From Anaerofilum sp. An201 (lineage in GTDB: Bacteria; Bacillota; Clostridia; Oscillospirales; Ruminococcaceae), in the NCBI RefSeq assembly GCF_002160015.1, contig NZ_NFJT01000002.1, forward strand, positions 62,001-126,000: a stretch of DNA of 64,000 nucleotides. The letters run 5' to 3'. Below are positions 39,354-49,025 of this stretch, in pieces. Position 1 is the first letter of the stretch. Each line of letters starts with the position of its first letter. Made by a program: the position numbers and the translations under genes. Under the pieces are notes generated by a model. That model was not told the origin of the DNA and did no database searches. It worked only from the letters and a program-made list of their open reading frames with translations.

Positions 39354-40481
39354 CTATTGCGGGAGGCGGACGGTGAAGCAGGTGGCCTCCGGGGTGCTGG
39401 CGGCCGTGATGGCGCCGCCGTGCCGCTGGACGATCTCGCGCGCGATGGCAAGGCCCAGCCCCGCTCCCCCGCCCCGGCTCTGGCGGGCGGAATCCAGGCG
39501 GTAGAATTTTTCAAAGATGAGGTCCAGTTTTTCGCGCGGGATCTCGTCGCCGCGGTTGGTGCAGACCACCTCCACCGTGCCGTCCGCCAGACGGCTGGCG
39601 CACAGGCCGATGGCGGTGCCGGTATAGCTGTAATACACCGCGTTGCGCAGGATGTTGTCAAACACGCGCGCCAGCTTGTCCGCGTCGCCGGTGACGCAGA
39701 GGTCCTGGTCGATATGGCCGCTGATGGTCAGCTGCTTGTCCTCCAGGATGGGGTAGAATTCCTCCTCCAGCTGGATCAGCAGCAGGCTGAGGTTGACGCT
39801 GGTTTTCTGGTAGGCCACCTCGGACAGGTTGAAGCGGGTGATCTCGAAAAACTCGTTGATGAGATCTTCCAGACGCCGGGCCTTGTCGGCGGCAATGTGG
39901 ATGAATTTCTGCCGCTGCGGCGCCGGAATATCCGGCTGGTCGTCCAGCAGCTCCAGGTATCCCTGCACCGAGGTGAGCGGCGTTTTCAAATCGTGCGCCA
40001 GATAGACGATCAGGTCGTTTTTGCGCTGCTCGGCCGAGCGGGCGGCCTCCATCGCCTGTTTCTGGTTCTGCAGCGCCTGGCGCAGCTGCCATTCGGCTTC
40101 GCCCAGGCCCTCCGGCAAGGTGATCTCCTCCGGAGACTGCCCCTGTGCCAGCTTCCGCACGCCGTCCAGCAGGCCGTCCACCATCCGGGTCAGGCGCCCG
40201 ATGTTGTGCCATATCACGTAGAACGGCAGCAGCACCACGAACGCGAGGAACAGCAGCCGGGTGCCGTAGTCGAACAGCACCAGGGTGGCCGGGTAGCCGA
40301 TATTCGTTATGAGCCAGGAGTAGATCGCCCAGTAGACATCGTTCAGAATGGTGCGTGCCACCAGCCCATACCAGAGGCCGAATGCCAGCAGCCAGCCGGC
40401 CAGGATCTCGCCCACAATGCTGCCGAAGCACTGCCATTGCAGCCGGGAAACGCGGATCTTTGCAGATTGCTTGTTACTCAA
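39354..40481 (-). CDS. VanS-like sensor histidine kinase
   Basis: 375 residues: two membrane spans (about 15-40 and 60-85) with only a short loop between them, a HAMP-like linker, then the kinase core with phosphoacceptor His163 in YLAHDLKTPLTSVQGYLELL, the N-box-like DNILRNAVYY, the G1-like CTNRGDEI and G2 GAGLGLAIAREIV. The start is a TTG at 40481 overlapping the regulator's stop (TTGAGTAA). The very short external loop suggests sensing of membrane or cell-wall state. No van resistance genes are adjacent, so VanS describes architecture only. Confidence 0.9.
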   Translation of the reverse strand: MSNKQSAKIRVSRLQWQCFGSIVGEILAGWLLAFGLWYGLVARTILNDVYWAIYSWLITNIGYPATLVLFDYGTRLLFLAFVVLLPFYVIWHNIGRLTRMVDGLLDGVRKLAQGQSPEEITLPEGLGEAEWQLRQALQNQKQAMEAARSAEQRKNDLIVYLAHDLKTPLTSVQGYLELLDDQPDIPAPQRQKFIHIAADKARRLEDLINEFFEITRFNLSEVAYQKTSVNLSLLLIQLEEEFYPILEDKQLTISGHIDQDLCVTGDADKLARVFDNILRNAVYYSYTGTAIGLCASRLADGTVEVVCTNRGDEIPREKLDLIFEKFYRLDSARQSRGGGAGLGLAIAREIVQRHGGAITAASTPEATCFTVRLPQ

Positions 40482-41160
40482 TTTTATAACCTACCCCCCA
40501 TACGGTCTTGATGAATTTGGGTTTGCGGGTGTTCTCGCCCAGCTTGGCGCGCAGGCGGCGGATGTGCACCATCACCGTGTTGTTGCTTTCCAGATACTCC
40601 TCGCCCCAGACCTTGCCGAACAGTTCCTCGGCCGAAAAGACCCGCCCCCGGTTGGAGGCCAGCAACCACAGGATGTCGAATTCCGTCGGCGTGAGCGGCA
40701 CCGGCTGGTCGTAGAGGAAGCACTCGTGCTTTTCGTGGTCGATGCGCAGGCCCCGGATATCCAGCTGTTCCAACGGCTGCGGCTGCCCCTGGTTGTAGCG
40801 GGTATACCGCCGCAGCTGGGCCTTCACACGCGCCACCAGTTCCAGCGGGTTGAAGGGCTTGGTGAGGTAGTCGTCCGCGCCGATGGCCAGGCCGTTGATC
40901 TTGTCGGTGTCCTCGGTGCGGGCGGTGAGCATCATCACGGGATAGTTGTGGGCCTGGCGGATGCGCGCGCAGAGCGAAAAGCCGTCCTGTCCGGGCAGCA
41001 TCACGTCGAGGATGGCGAGGTCGAATTCCTGCTGGTCGATGGCTTTGGCCGCCTCGCCGCCGTCGTAGAGAGTGGTGACGGTGTGGCCCTCGTTTTCCAG
41101 ATACAGCCGCACCAGCTGGGCGATCTCCTGCTCGTCGTCCACCAGTAAGATATGCGCCAT
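40474..41160 (-). CDS. OmpR/VanR-family response regulator
   Basis: 228 residues: receiver domain with LLVDDEQEI, phosphoacceptor Asp52 in LAILDVMLPG and Lys in YLTKPF; C-terminal winged helix with LTPTEFDILWLLASN and NTVMVHIRRLRAKLG. Start ATG 41160 follows AAAGGAGGAAAA; a frame extending to 41226 has no ribosome site. Translationally coupled to the kinase downstream. Targets unknown; the pair may control the neighbouring glycosidase or envelope genes. Confidence 0.93.
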   Translation of the reverse strand: MAHILLVDDEQEIAQLVRLYLENEGHTVTTLYDGGEAAKAIDQQEFDLAILDVMLPGQDGFSLCARIRQAHNYPVMMLTARTEDTDKINGLAIGADDYLTKPFNPLELVARVKAQLRRYTRYNQGQPQPLEQLDIRGLRIDHEKHECFLYDQPVPLTPTEFDILWLLASNRGRVFSAEELFGKVWGEEYLESNNTVMVHIRRLRAKLGENTRKPKFIKTVWGVGYKIE

Positions 41161-41216
41161 GATTTTCCTCCTTTTGCAAAGGGCCGCGGTCCCCTTTGCT
41201 GCTTTGAGTATACAAC

Positions 41217-41244
41217 AAAAGCGCAAAGAGTTCCTTGCGCTTTT
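41217..41244 (-). terminator. Terminator after polC
   Basis: A ten-base-pair perfect stem AAAAGCGCAA/TTGCGCTTTT with 8-nt loop, then GTTG on the minus strand; it closes the pyrH-polC operon. Confidence 0.75.
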
Positions 41245-41281
41245 GCTGTGGTTTTTCTTACGATTTTATGACGTGTGTCCC

Positions 41282-44200
41282 TTAGAAAAAGCTGACCTGG
41301 CTGGTGGCCGGCATATCGCCCAGCGCGCCCGCCGCCGCCAGCGCCTCCATCACCGCGCTGGACACGCCGGTGGCGCTTTGCAGCTCTTCCATCGAGATGT
41401 ATTCCTGGCCGTGGATGGTGGCGTTTTCCAGCGCGACCGCCGCCGCCTCGCCCACGCCCTTGAGCGCGGTGAAGGGAAGGCGGACTTTGCCGTCCTCCAG
41501 CTGGTATTTTTTGGCCATGCTCTTGCCCAGCTGAATGGGCAAAAACTCATAGCCGCGCGCCAGCATCTCGTTCACCAGCTGTAGCGAGACCTGGATGTCC
41601 TCGTCCTTGGCCTTTTTCTCGATCTTCAGCCGCTCGTTCACCTGCTTGAGGTGCTGCATGGCCACCGCGCGGCCGCCCACCGCGGCCTCGTAGTCGATGT
41701 CGTCGCCGCGGACCGTGAAGTAGGTGGCGTAGAAGGCCTGCGGGTGGTAGACCTTGAACCACATCAGGCGGATGGCCGCGATCAGGTAGGCCACCGCGTG
41801 GGCTTTGGGGAACATATACTTGATCTTGCGGCAGCTGTCCAGATACCAGTCGGGTACGCCGCACGCCTTCATCTTCTCCTCGGCGCCCTCCGGGAAGCCG
41901 GCCTTGGCCACCTTGCCCTTGCGGGTGAGCTCCATGATGTTGAAGGCCAGCTTCGGCTCCAGGCCCTTGTGCAGCAGGTAGGTCATGATGCTGTCGCGGC
42001 AGCCGATCACGTCCGAAATGGTGCAGACGCCGTTCAGGATCAAGTCCTGCGCGTTGCCGTTCCACACGTCGGTGCCGTGGGACAGGCCCGAGATCTGGGT
42101 GAGGTCCGAGAAGCTCTGCGGCTGGGCCTCGATCAGCATCTGGCGCACGAACGGCGTGCCCAGCTCCGGGATGCCGAAGGTGCCGGTCTGGCTGTCGATG
42201 TCCTCCGGCTTGACCCCCAGCGCCTCGGTGGACACCAGCAAACTGATGACCTTCTTGTCGTTCATCGGCACCTTGTCCATCGAAATGCCGGTGAACTCCT
42301 CCAGATAGCGGTACATGGTGGGCACATCGTGGCCCAGCTCGTCCAGCTTGAGCAGGGTGTCGTGGAGGTATTTGAACTCGAAGTGGGTGGTGTAGACGCC
42401 CTTGTCCTTGTCGTCGGCCGGGTGCTGGATGGGGCAGAAATCGTAGATCTCGTGCACCGACGGCACCACCACCATGCCGCCGGGATGCTGGCCGGTGGTG
42501 CGCTTGACGCCGGTGCAGCCCATCACCAGGCGGCTCTCCTCGGCGCGGTTGGTGATGCGGCCGCGCTCGTCGAGGTATTTTTTCACATAGCCGTAGGCGG
42601 TCTTGTCCTGCAGACCCGACACGGTGCCCGCCTTGAACACGAACTCCTTGCCGAACAGCTCCTCGGTGTAGCGGTGGACGCTGCTCTGGTATTCGCCCGA
42701 GAAGTTCAGGTCGATATCCGGCTCCTTGTCGCCGTCGAAGCCCAGGAAGGTCTCGAAGGGGATGTCGTGGCCGTCCACCAGAAGCTTTTCGCCGCACACC
42801 GGGCAGTTGCGGTCGGGCAAATCGAAGCCGTCGCCCACCGAACCGTCGGTGTAGAACTCGCTCCACTTGCACTTGGGGCAGAGGTAATGGGGCGGCAGGC
42901 TGTTCACCTCCGAGATGCCCGAGAAGTGCGCCACCGCCGACGAGCCCACCGAGCCGCGGCTGCCCACCTGGTAGCCGTGCTGATTGGAGTAGGCCACCAG
43001 CTTGACCGCGATGACGTACAGCACCGCGAAGCCGTGGCCGCAGATGGAGTCCAGCTCGCGCTGGAGCCGCTTTTCCACCAGATCGGGCAGCGGGTCTCCG
43101 TATTGCTCCTTCGCCCTTTTCCAGGTGGCCTCGCGCAGCTGCTCGTCGGCGCCCTCGATGGAGGGCGGGAAGGTCCCTTTGGGGATGGCGCGCACCTTGC
43201 CGTCGATCATGTCCGCGATGCGGTTGGGGTTGGTAATGACGATCTCACGCGCTTTTTCCGGCGGCAGGTAGCTGAACTGTGCCAGCATGTCGTCGGTGGT
43301 GCAGAAGTAGAGCGGCGCCTGGTTGTCGGCGTCCTTGAAGCCGTTGCCCGCCTGCAGAACGGCGCGGTAGGCGGCGTCGTGCGGTTCGAGGAAATGCACG
43401 TCGCCGGTGGCCACCACCGGTTTGTGCAGCGCTTCGCCCAGGCGCACGATGGTCTTGTTGAACTCCTGGATCTTCTCGATGCTGTCCACCTGGCCCTCGC
43501 GCAGCATGTACTCGTTGTTGCCCAGCGGCTGGATCTCGAGGAAATCGTAGAAGGAGGCGATGCGGCACAGCTCGCCCCAGGGAGCGCCGCTCACCACCGC
43601 GCGGTAGAGCTCGCCCGCCTCACAGGCCGAGCCGACCAGCAGGCCGCGGCGGTATTTCAGCAGCAGGCTGCGCGGCACGCGCGGCTTTTTGAAGAAATAC
43701 TGCACATGCGAGGCGCTGATGATGCGGTAGAGGTTTTTCAGGCCCTCCTGGTTGCGCACCAGAAGGATCATATGGTGGTATTTTTTGCTCAGCTCCCGCC
43801 CGCCGCCCAGGCCGGTGTTGATCTGGTCGGCGCTGCGGACCTCCTTGTCGGACAGATCCTGCACCATCTGGCAGAAGATGCGCCCCAGGGCGGCGGCGTC
43901 GTCCACCGCGCGGTGGTGGTTGAACGCCTCCAGCTCCAAATGGCGGTTGATGGTGTCCAGCTTATAGTTGCGCAGGCCCGGGTAGAGCGACTGGGCCAGC
44001 GGCAGGGTGTCGATGTAGGGGTTGTCGCAGACGATGCCCGCCCGCCTGGCCGCGGCGTGCAGCATCCGCATATCGAAGCCGTGGGCGTTGTGTGCCACCA
44101 GCGTGCGCCCGGCGCAGAAGGCCAGGAACTCCTTCATCGCCTCGTCGGGGGTGGGGGCGTCCTGCACCATCTCGTTGGTGATGCCGGTGAGCTCGGTGAT

Positions 44201-45565
44201 CTTGGCGCTGATCGGCTTGCCGGGATTGACAAAGGTGTTGTACCGGTCGGTGATCTGCCCGTTCTCCACCACCACCGCGCCGATCTCGGTGAGGCGGTCG
44301 TCGGTGGGGGAAAGGCCGGTGGTCTCGGTGTCGAACACCACAAAGCTGCCGGAGAGCGGCTCGGCCGTCTCGCCGTAGACCACCGGCACCATATCGTCCA
44401 CAAAATAGGCCTCCACGCCGTAGATCAGCTTGAAGTCGGGGTTGGATTTGCGGATGGCGTCGGCGGCGAGGGTGGCTTCCGGGAAGCCCTGCACCACGCC
44501 GTGGTCGGTGATGGCGACGGCGCGGTGCCCCATCCGGGCGGCGGTGCGCACCGCTTCGCCGGGGTCGCAGAAGCCGTCCATGCTGGACAGCTTGGTGTGC
44601 AGGTGCAGCTCCACCCGCTTTTCGGGGGCGTTGTCCTGCCGCTTCTGCCGCTCGACGATCAGCACGTTGTACGGGATGAACACCTCGTCCTTCTCGTATT
44701 TGTCGAACACGCACTCGCCGAACACCACCACCGTGTCGCCCTTGGACAGCTGCTCCCACTTGTCGCAGTCGCCCGACTCGTATTCCCGCACCTTGAGGTT
44801 GATGCTGCCGGTGTAGTCGGTGATGGAGATGAGGAAGGAGCGGCGGTAGTTGCCCTTGACTTCAGTGGCAAAGACGTCGCCCCAGACCACCGTTTTGCCG
44901 GTCTCCAGCGTGAGATCGTGCAGCGGGGTGGGCTGGCCGGGCTTGAAGTTCTTGCCGTGGAACAGCTTGACCGGCTTGTCGGTGAGGTCGAGGCCGGGGA
45001 TCTTGATCTGCTCCGGCTTGGGGCCCTTCACCGCATAGGCTTTCACCGGCACCCGCTCCTCCAGGCGCTTTTCCAGCTCCTCCATCGACACCACCTTGTC
45101 ACAGGCAAGCTCCACCTTCCAGTGCGCGCCGGTGTAGCGCTCGATGCGCTGGGCCAGGCGCTTGGGGAAGTCGATGCCCTGCAAAACCGCCAGGCCGTTC
45201 TTCACCTGCAAGCAGACCCAGCCCTCCCGCAGCTTCATGGGGCAGTGGTCCAGAAAGCCGTTCACCGGCAGCCCCTCCAGGCGCAGCTCGGCGATGATGT
45301 CGCGCACGGCGTCCTCGGTGATGGCCTCGGGCGAAAAATAGCTGGCCGCCCACAGCTTTTCCCGGTTGGGGAAAAAGGGCTTGAGCGCCGCGCACAGGCG
45401 CTGGCGCTGTGCCAGCGGGACCGGCGAGACACTGCGCAGCACGAAGGTGAGGCGGCCGCAGGTGCGGTCGTCCTCGGCGCGTTCCAGCATCACCCCGCGG
45501 AAATGGGCGGTGAACTCGGCGTCGCCGCCCAGGTGCGAAAACAGTTCGGTGATCAAATATCCCAC
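41282..45565 (-). CDS. polC: DNA polymerase III alpha subunit, PolC type
   Basis: 1427 residues, the usual PolC length. Order: N-terminal region, OB fold (about 220-310), PHP domain (HLHTKLSSMDG, GHRAVAITDHG), the inserted DnaQ-like 3'-5' exonuclease (VVFDTETTGLSPTDDRL, later HHRAVDDAAALG), and the Pol C core with metal-binding PDIDLNFSG (about 950) and QDLILNGVC, ending in a duplicated helix-hairpin-helix. It is the replicative polymerase of low-GC Firmicutes with built-in proofreading. Last gene of the pyrH-to-polC operon, about 110 nt after ispG. Confidence 0.98.
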   Translation of the reverse strand: MGYLITELFSHLGGDAEFTAHFRGVMLERAEDDRTCGRLTFVLRSVSPVPLAQRQRLCAALKPFFPNREKLWAASYFSPEAITEDAVRDIIAELRLEGLPVNGFLDHCPMKLREGWVCLQVKNGLAVLQGIDFPKRLAQRIERYTGAHWKVELACDKVVSMEELEKRLEERVPVKAYAVKGPKPEQIKIPGLDLTDKPVKLFHGKNFKPGQPTPLHDLTLETGKTVVWGDVFATEVKGNYRRSFLISITDYTGSINLKVREYESGDCDKWEQLSKGDTVVVFGECVFDKYEKDEVFIPYNVLIVERQKRQDNAPEKRVELHLHTKLSSMDGFCDPGEAVRTAARMGHRAVAITDHGVVQGFPEATLAADAIRKSNPDFKLIYGVEAYFVDDMVPVVYGETAEPLSGSFVVFDTETTGLSPTDDRLTEIGAVVVENGQITDRYNTFVNPGKPISAKITELTGITNEMVQDAPTPDEAMKEFLAFCAGRTLVAHNAHGFDMRMLHAAARRAGIVCDNPYIDTLPLAQSLYPGLRNYKLDTINRHLELEAFNHHRAVDDAAALGRIFCQMVQDLSDKEVRSADQINTGLGGGRELSKKYHHMILLVRNQEGLKNLYRIISASHVQYFFKKPRVPRSLLLKYRRGLLVGSACEAGELYRAVVSGAPWGELCRIASFYDFLEIQPLGNNEYMLREGQVDSIEKIQEFNKTIVRLGEALHKPVVATGDVHFLEPHDAAYRAVLQAGNGFKDADNQAPLYFCTTDDMLAQFSYLPPEKAREIVITNPNRIADMIDGKVRAIPKGTFPPSIEGADEQLREATWKRAKEQYGDPLPDLVEKRLQRELDSICGHGFAVLYVIAVKLVAYSNQHGYQVGSRGSVGSSAVAHFSGISEVNSLPPHYLCPKCKWSEFYTDGSVGDGFDLPDRNCPVCGEKLLVDGHDIPFETFLGFDGDKEPDIDLNFSGEYQSSVHRYTEELFGKEFVFKAGTVSGLQDKTAYGYVKKYLDERGRITNRAEESRLVMGCTGVKRTTGQHPGGMVVVPSVHEIYDFCPIQHPADDKDKGVYTTHFEFKYLHDTLLKLDELGHDVPTMYRYLEEFTGISMDKVPMNDKKVISLLVSTEALGVKPEDIDSQTGTFGIPELGTPFVRQMLIEAQPQSFSDLTQISGLSHGTDVWNGNAQDLILNGVCTISDVIGCRDSIMTYLLHKGLEPKLAFNIMELTRKGKVAKAGFPEGAEEKMKACGVPDWYLDSCRKIKYMFPKAHAVAYLIAAIRLMWFKVYHPQAFYATYFTVRGDDIDYEAAVGGRAVAMQHLKQVNERLKIEKKAKDEDIQVSLQLVNEMLARGYEFLPIQLGKSMAKKYQLEDGKVRLPFTALKGVGEAAAVALENATIHGQEYISMEELQSATGVSSAVMEALAAAGALGDMPATSQVSFF

Positions 45566-45674
45566 AGCACTCTCCCTTTCCCCGTTTCCGACGGCAGCGG
45601 CGCAATCCTGCGCTGTTTGGCCGGAGATCCAGCCCTACAGCGCGCGATTGCGCCGAGCCACCGTGTGTTTCGTC

Positions 45675-46718
45675 TTACAGTTTGTACACCTCGTCCACCA
45701 GCTGGCCGACGATGTCGCCGCGCAGCATCCGCACCTTTTCGCCGCGGATGAACAGCAGCGCCTCGTCCTTGCCGCCCGCAATGCCGATATCCGCCTCGCG
45801 CGCTTCGCCGGGACCGTTGACGATGCAGCCCATGACTGCCACCTTCACCGGCTTTTTGTAGCCCTGCAGGCGTTTTTCCACCTCGTCGGCAATGGCGGCC
45901 ACCGCGATGTTGGTGCGCCCGCAGGTGGGGCAGCTGATGATCTCGGGGCCGCCCACCGCGTGACCGGCCGCGCGCAGGATGTCGAAACCGGCCTGCACCT
46001 CCTTCACCGGCTCGTCGGTGAGGGAGACGCGCAGGGTGTCGCCGATGCCCTCCAGCAGCAGGCCGCCGATGCCCATGCCCGACTTGATGAGGCCCATGCG
46101 GTAGGTGCCCGCCTCGGTGACGCCCACATGCAGCGGGTAGTCGCACTGGTCGCTGAGCAGGCGGTAGGCCTGCATCATGGTGGGGACGTTGCTGGATTTG
46201 ATCGAGATCACGATGTCGTTGAAATCGTGCTTTTCCAGCAGGCGCACGTGGTACATCGCGCTCTCCACCAGCGCTTCGGGCACCGGGGCGCCGTATTTGG
46301 CCAGCACCTCTTTTTCCAAACTGCCCGCGTTCACGCCGATGCGGATGGGGATGTTTTTGGCCCGGCAGGCCTGCACCACCTGACGCACCCGGCTGTCGTC
46401 GCCGATGTTGCCGGGGTTGATGCGCACCTTGTCGATGCCCGCCGCCACGCATTCCAGCGCGATGCGGTAGTCGAAATGGATGTCGGCCACCAGCGGGATG
46501 TCCACCGCCTGCTTGATGGCCGGGATCAGCCGCACATCCTCCAGCGTGGGCACGCTGAAGCGCAGGATCTGGCAGCCGGCCTCGGCCACCTGCACCGCCT
46601 GGCGCACATTCCCCTCCACATCGCGTGCGGGGACGTTCAGCATGGTCTGCACGGCCACCGGATGGTTGCCGCCCAGCACCACGTTGCCCACCTTCACTTC
46701 CCGTTTTTGCCGGCGCAT
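45675..46718 (-). CDS. ispG: 4-hydroxy-3-methylbut-2-enyl diphosphate synthase
   Basis: 347 residues of the bacterial short IspG form. It converts MEcPP to HMBPP in the MEP isoprenoid pathway using a [4Fe-4S] cluster; the cluster ligands appear in ISCPTCGRTN and GCIVNGPGEA. The N-terminal TIM barrel begins VKVGNVVLGGNHPVAVQTM. It sits with dxr, an earlier MEP step, and uppS, the consumer of isoprenoids, in one operon. 16 nt separate it from rseP. Confidence 0.97.
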   Translation of the reverse strand: MRRQKREVKVGNVVLGGNHPVAVQTMLNVPARDVEGNVRQAVQVAEAGCQILRFSVPTLEDVRLIPAIKQAVDIPLVADIHFDYRIALECVAAGIDKVRINPGNIGDDSRVRQVVQACRAKNIPIRIGVNAGSLEKEVLAKYGAPVPEALVESAMYHVRLLEKHDFNDIVISIKSSNVPTMMQAYRLLSDQCDYPLHVGVTEAGTYRMGLIKSGMGIGGLLLEGIGDTLRVSLTDEPVKEVQAGFDILRAAGHAVGGPEIISCPTCGRTNIAVAAIADEVEKRLQGYKKPVKVAVMGCIVNGPGEAREADIGIAGGKDEALLFIRGEKVRMLRGDIVGQLVDEVYKL

Positions 46719-46734
46719 GGTTTTTGCCCTCCTT

Positions 46735-47805
46735 TTATGCAGACAGGCCCACCAGCCTGCCGATATCGTTGTATGTGACGAACAGCATCAGCAGCATCAG
46801 CGCCGCGAAGCCCACGAGGTTGATCATGCCCTCGTATTTGGCCGGCAGCGGTTTGCCGCGCAGCTTTTCCACCAGCAGCAGCACCAGCTTGCCGCCGTCC
46901 AGCGCGGGCAGCGGGAGCAGGTTGAAGATGCCGAGGTTGATGGTGATGAGCGCCATGATGTTGAGCACCTGGGTGACGCCGTAGGACACCGCGTCGTTGA
47001 TGACCTGCACGATGCCCACCGGGCCGGACAGCTCGGTCATGGCCACCCGCCCGGTGACCAGGTCCACCAGCGACATCACCACAAGGCGCGCATACGAGAC
47101 GGTCCAGTTGGCGGCCTCCTGCAGCACGGTGCCCACCGTTTTTTCCACAGGCAGCACCACAAAGTCGATCGTCATGCCCTCGCTGTCCTCCAGCGGGGTG
47201 GCGAAGGTGACGTCCTGCAGCTCCACCTCTTCGCCGTCGCGCAGGACGGTGAAGTCGGCGGTGGCGTTTCGGCTGCGCGCCATCTCATACACCACGTCGT
47301 TCGCGATGAAGCAGCGGCGCCCGTTGATGGCCAGGATGGTGTCGCCCACCTCCAGGCCGGTCTGCGGGGCGTTTTCACCGCGGAACTCCGCGATGGTCTT
47401 GCTGGTGATGACCTGCTGGCTGCACACCAGGATCACCAGCAGCACAAAGCCCAGGATCAGGTTCATCACCGCGCCTGCCGCGATCACGATGGCGCGGCGG
47501 CCCACCGACACCTGCTGGAAGGATTTCCCGCGCGGGGCGTCGTCGGGCAGCGGCGGGAGGGATTCGTCGTCCTCTTCCTCGCCGTCCTCCCCTTCCATCG
47601 CCACGAAACCGCCGATGGGCAGCAGCCGCAGCGAGTACCGCGTGCTGCCCTTGAGAAAGCTCAGCAGACGCGGGCCCATGCCCAGCGCAAATTCGTTGAC
47701 CTGAATGCCCACCAGCTTGGCGGTGGTGAAATGCCCCAGCTCGTGCAGAAAGATCACAACTCCAAACACCACAAGCGACGCGATGACCGTATACACTATC
47801 GTCAT
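46735..47805 (-). CDS. rseP: RIP zinc metalloprotease (site-2 protease)
   Basis: 356 residues with the membrane zinc-protease motif FLHELGHF in the first span (about 15-25), the conserved NLLPLPALDGG in a later span, and one central PDZ domain (QTGLEVGDTILAINGR). RseP/RasP cleaves membrane-bound anti-sigma factors and signal-peptide remnants. Start ATG 47805. Lies between dxr and ispG, its classic place in Firmicutes. Confidence 0.96.
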   Translation of the reverse strand: MTIVYTVIASLVVFGVVIFLHELGHFTTAKLVGIQVNEFALGMGPRLLSFLKGSTRYSLRLLPIGGFVAMEGEDGEEEDDESLPPLPDDAPRGKSFQQVSVGRRAIVIAAGAVMNLILGFVLLVILVCSQQVITSKTIAEFRGENAPQTGLEVGDTILAINGRRCFIANDVVYEMARSRNATADFTVLRDGEEVELQDVTFATPLEDSEGMTIDFVVLPVEKTVGTVLQEAANWTVSYARLVVMSLVDLVTGRVAMTELSGPVGIVQVINDAVSYGVTQVLNIMALITINLGIFNLLPLPALDGGKLVLLLVEKLRGKPLPAKYEGMINLVGFAALMLLMLFVTYNDIGRLVGLSA

Positions 47806-47857
47806 GAAAGAACCTGCCTTTGCCTTGAAATTTTGCGGCCGGCTGCCGCGTTACCGT

Positions 47858-49009
47858 TTACAGGTGCGCACGGACATAGGCGCGCGCCATGCGGTCGCAC
47901 TCGTAGACGTCGGCCAGCGTGTAGCTGCCGCCGAAGGCGTCGCTGTCCACAACGCCCTCCACCAGGCGGCCGATGTCCAAAAAGCCGATCCGATCCTGCA
48001 GGAACAGCGCCACCGCCTCCTCGTTGGCTCCGTTGGCCGCACAGGGGGCCAACCCGCCCTTGCCGATCGCCTTTTTGCAGGCGGCCAGGCAGCGGAAGGT
48101 GTCCTCGTCGGCCACGTCGAAGGTGAGCTGCCGCAGGGCGGTGAAGTCCAGTTCAGGCACCGGGCTGGGATACCGCTCCGGCCAGGTGAGCGCGTACTGG
48201 ATGGGGATGCGCATGTCCGGCACGCCCAGCTGGGCCAGGATGGAGTTGTCGGCAAACTGCACCATCGAATGGATGATGCTCTGCCGCTGCACCACCACCT
48301 GCACCTTCTCGGGCGGGAGGTCGAACAGCCACACCGCTTCGATCAGCTCGAGGCCCTTGTTCATCAGGCTGGCCGAGTCGATGGTGATCTTGGCGCCCAT
48401 GTCCCAGTTGGGATGGCGCAGCGCGTCCTCCCTGGTCATGCCGGCCAGCTCTTCCTTCATTTTGCCGAAGAAGGGGCCGCCCGACGCGGTGAGAAGGATC
48501 TTGTTCAGAGTCTTGGCAGAATGCGCGTCCTGCAGGCACTGGAAGATCGCCGAGTGCTCGCTGTCCACCGGCAGCAGGTGCACGCCGTGCCTGCGCTGGG
48601 CGCTGGTGACCAGATGCCCGCCGGTGACCAGGCTCTCCTTGTTGGCCAGCGCCACGTCGTGGCCGCTCTCCAGCGCTGCCAGGGTGGCGCCCAGGCCCGC
48701 GATGCCCACGATGGAATTCAGTACGATGCCGGCGTCGGGGTGCTGCGCCAGGCGCACAAGCCCCTCCTGCCCGCGCCACAGGACCGGCGGTCGGGAAAGG
48801 CCGGCCAGGGCGCTCTCCATTCGGTCGGCGGCGGCGGGGTCGATCACCACCACCACCCGGGGATGGAACTCGGCCACCTGCCGCAGCAGCAGCTCCACGC
48901 TGCGGTTCGCGGCCAGGCCGTAGACGGTATATCCCTGCATCCGCACGACGTCCAGGCTCTGGGTGCCGATGGAACCGGTGCTGCCCAGAATGGTGACTGT
49001 TTTGGCCAT
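47858..49009 (-). CDS. dxr: 1-deoxy-D-xylulose 5-phosphate reductoisomerase
   Basis: 383 residues. The NADPH-binding start VTILGSTGSIGTQSLDVVRM, the metal/substrate motifs LLPVDSEHSAIFQCLQ and ILLTASGGPFFG, and HPNWDMGAKITIDSASLMNKGLE are diagnostic. It makes MEP, the committed step of the non-mevalonate pathway, and is the target of fosmidomycin. 16 nt after cdsA in the operon. Confidence 0.98.
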   Translation of the reverse strand: MAKTVTILGSTGSIGTQSLDVVRMQGYTVYGLAANRSVELLLRQVAEFHPRVVVVIDPAAADRMESALAGLSRPPVLWRGQEGLVRLAQHPDAGIVLNSIVGIAGLGATLAALESGHDVALANKESLVTGGHLVTSAQRRHGVHLLPVDSEHSAIFQCLQDAHSAKTLNKILLTASGGPFFGKMKEELAGMTREDALRHPNWDMGAKITIDSASLMNKGLELIEAVWLFDLPPEKVQVVVQRQSIIHSMVQFADNSILAQLGVPDMRIPIQYALTWPERYPSPVPELDFTALRQLTFDVADEDTFRCLAACKKAIGKGGLAPCAANGANEEAVALFLQDRIGFLDIGRLVEGVVDSDAFGGSYTLADVYECDRMARAYVRAHL

Positions 49010-49025
49010 GCTGTGCCTCCTTGTG

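Noticed and set aside
39354-41160. Vancomycin resistance locus
   Set aside because: Only a VanRS-like two-component pair is present; no vanHAX-type genes are adjacent, so the similarity is architectural.
41651-45751. 1366-codon plus-strand frame opposite polC
   Set aside because: Mirror frame of polC in high-GC sequence; no ribosome site and no recognisable family.
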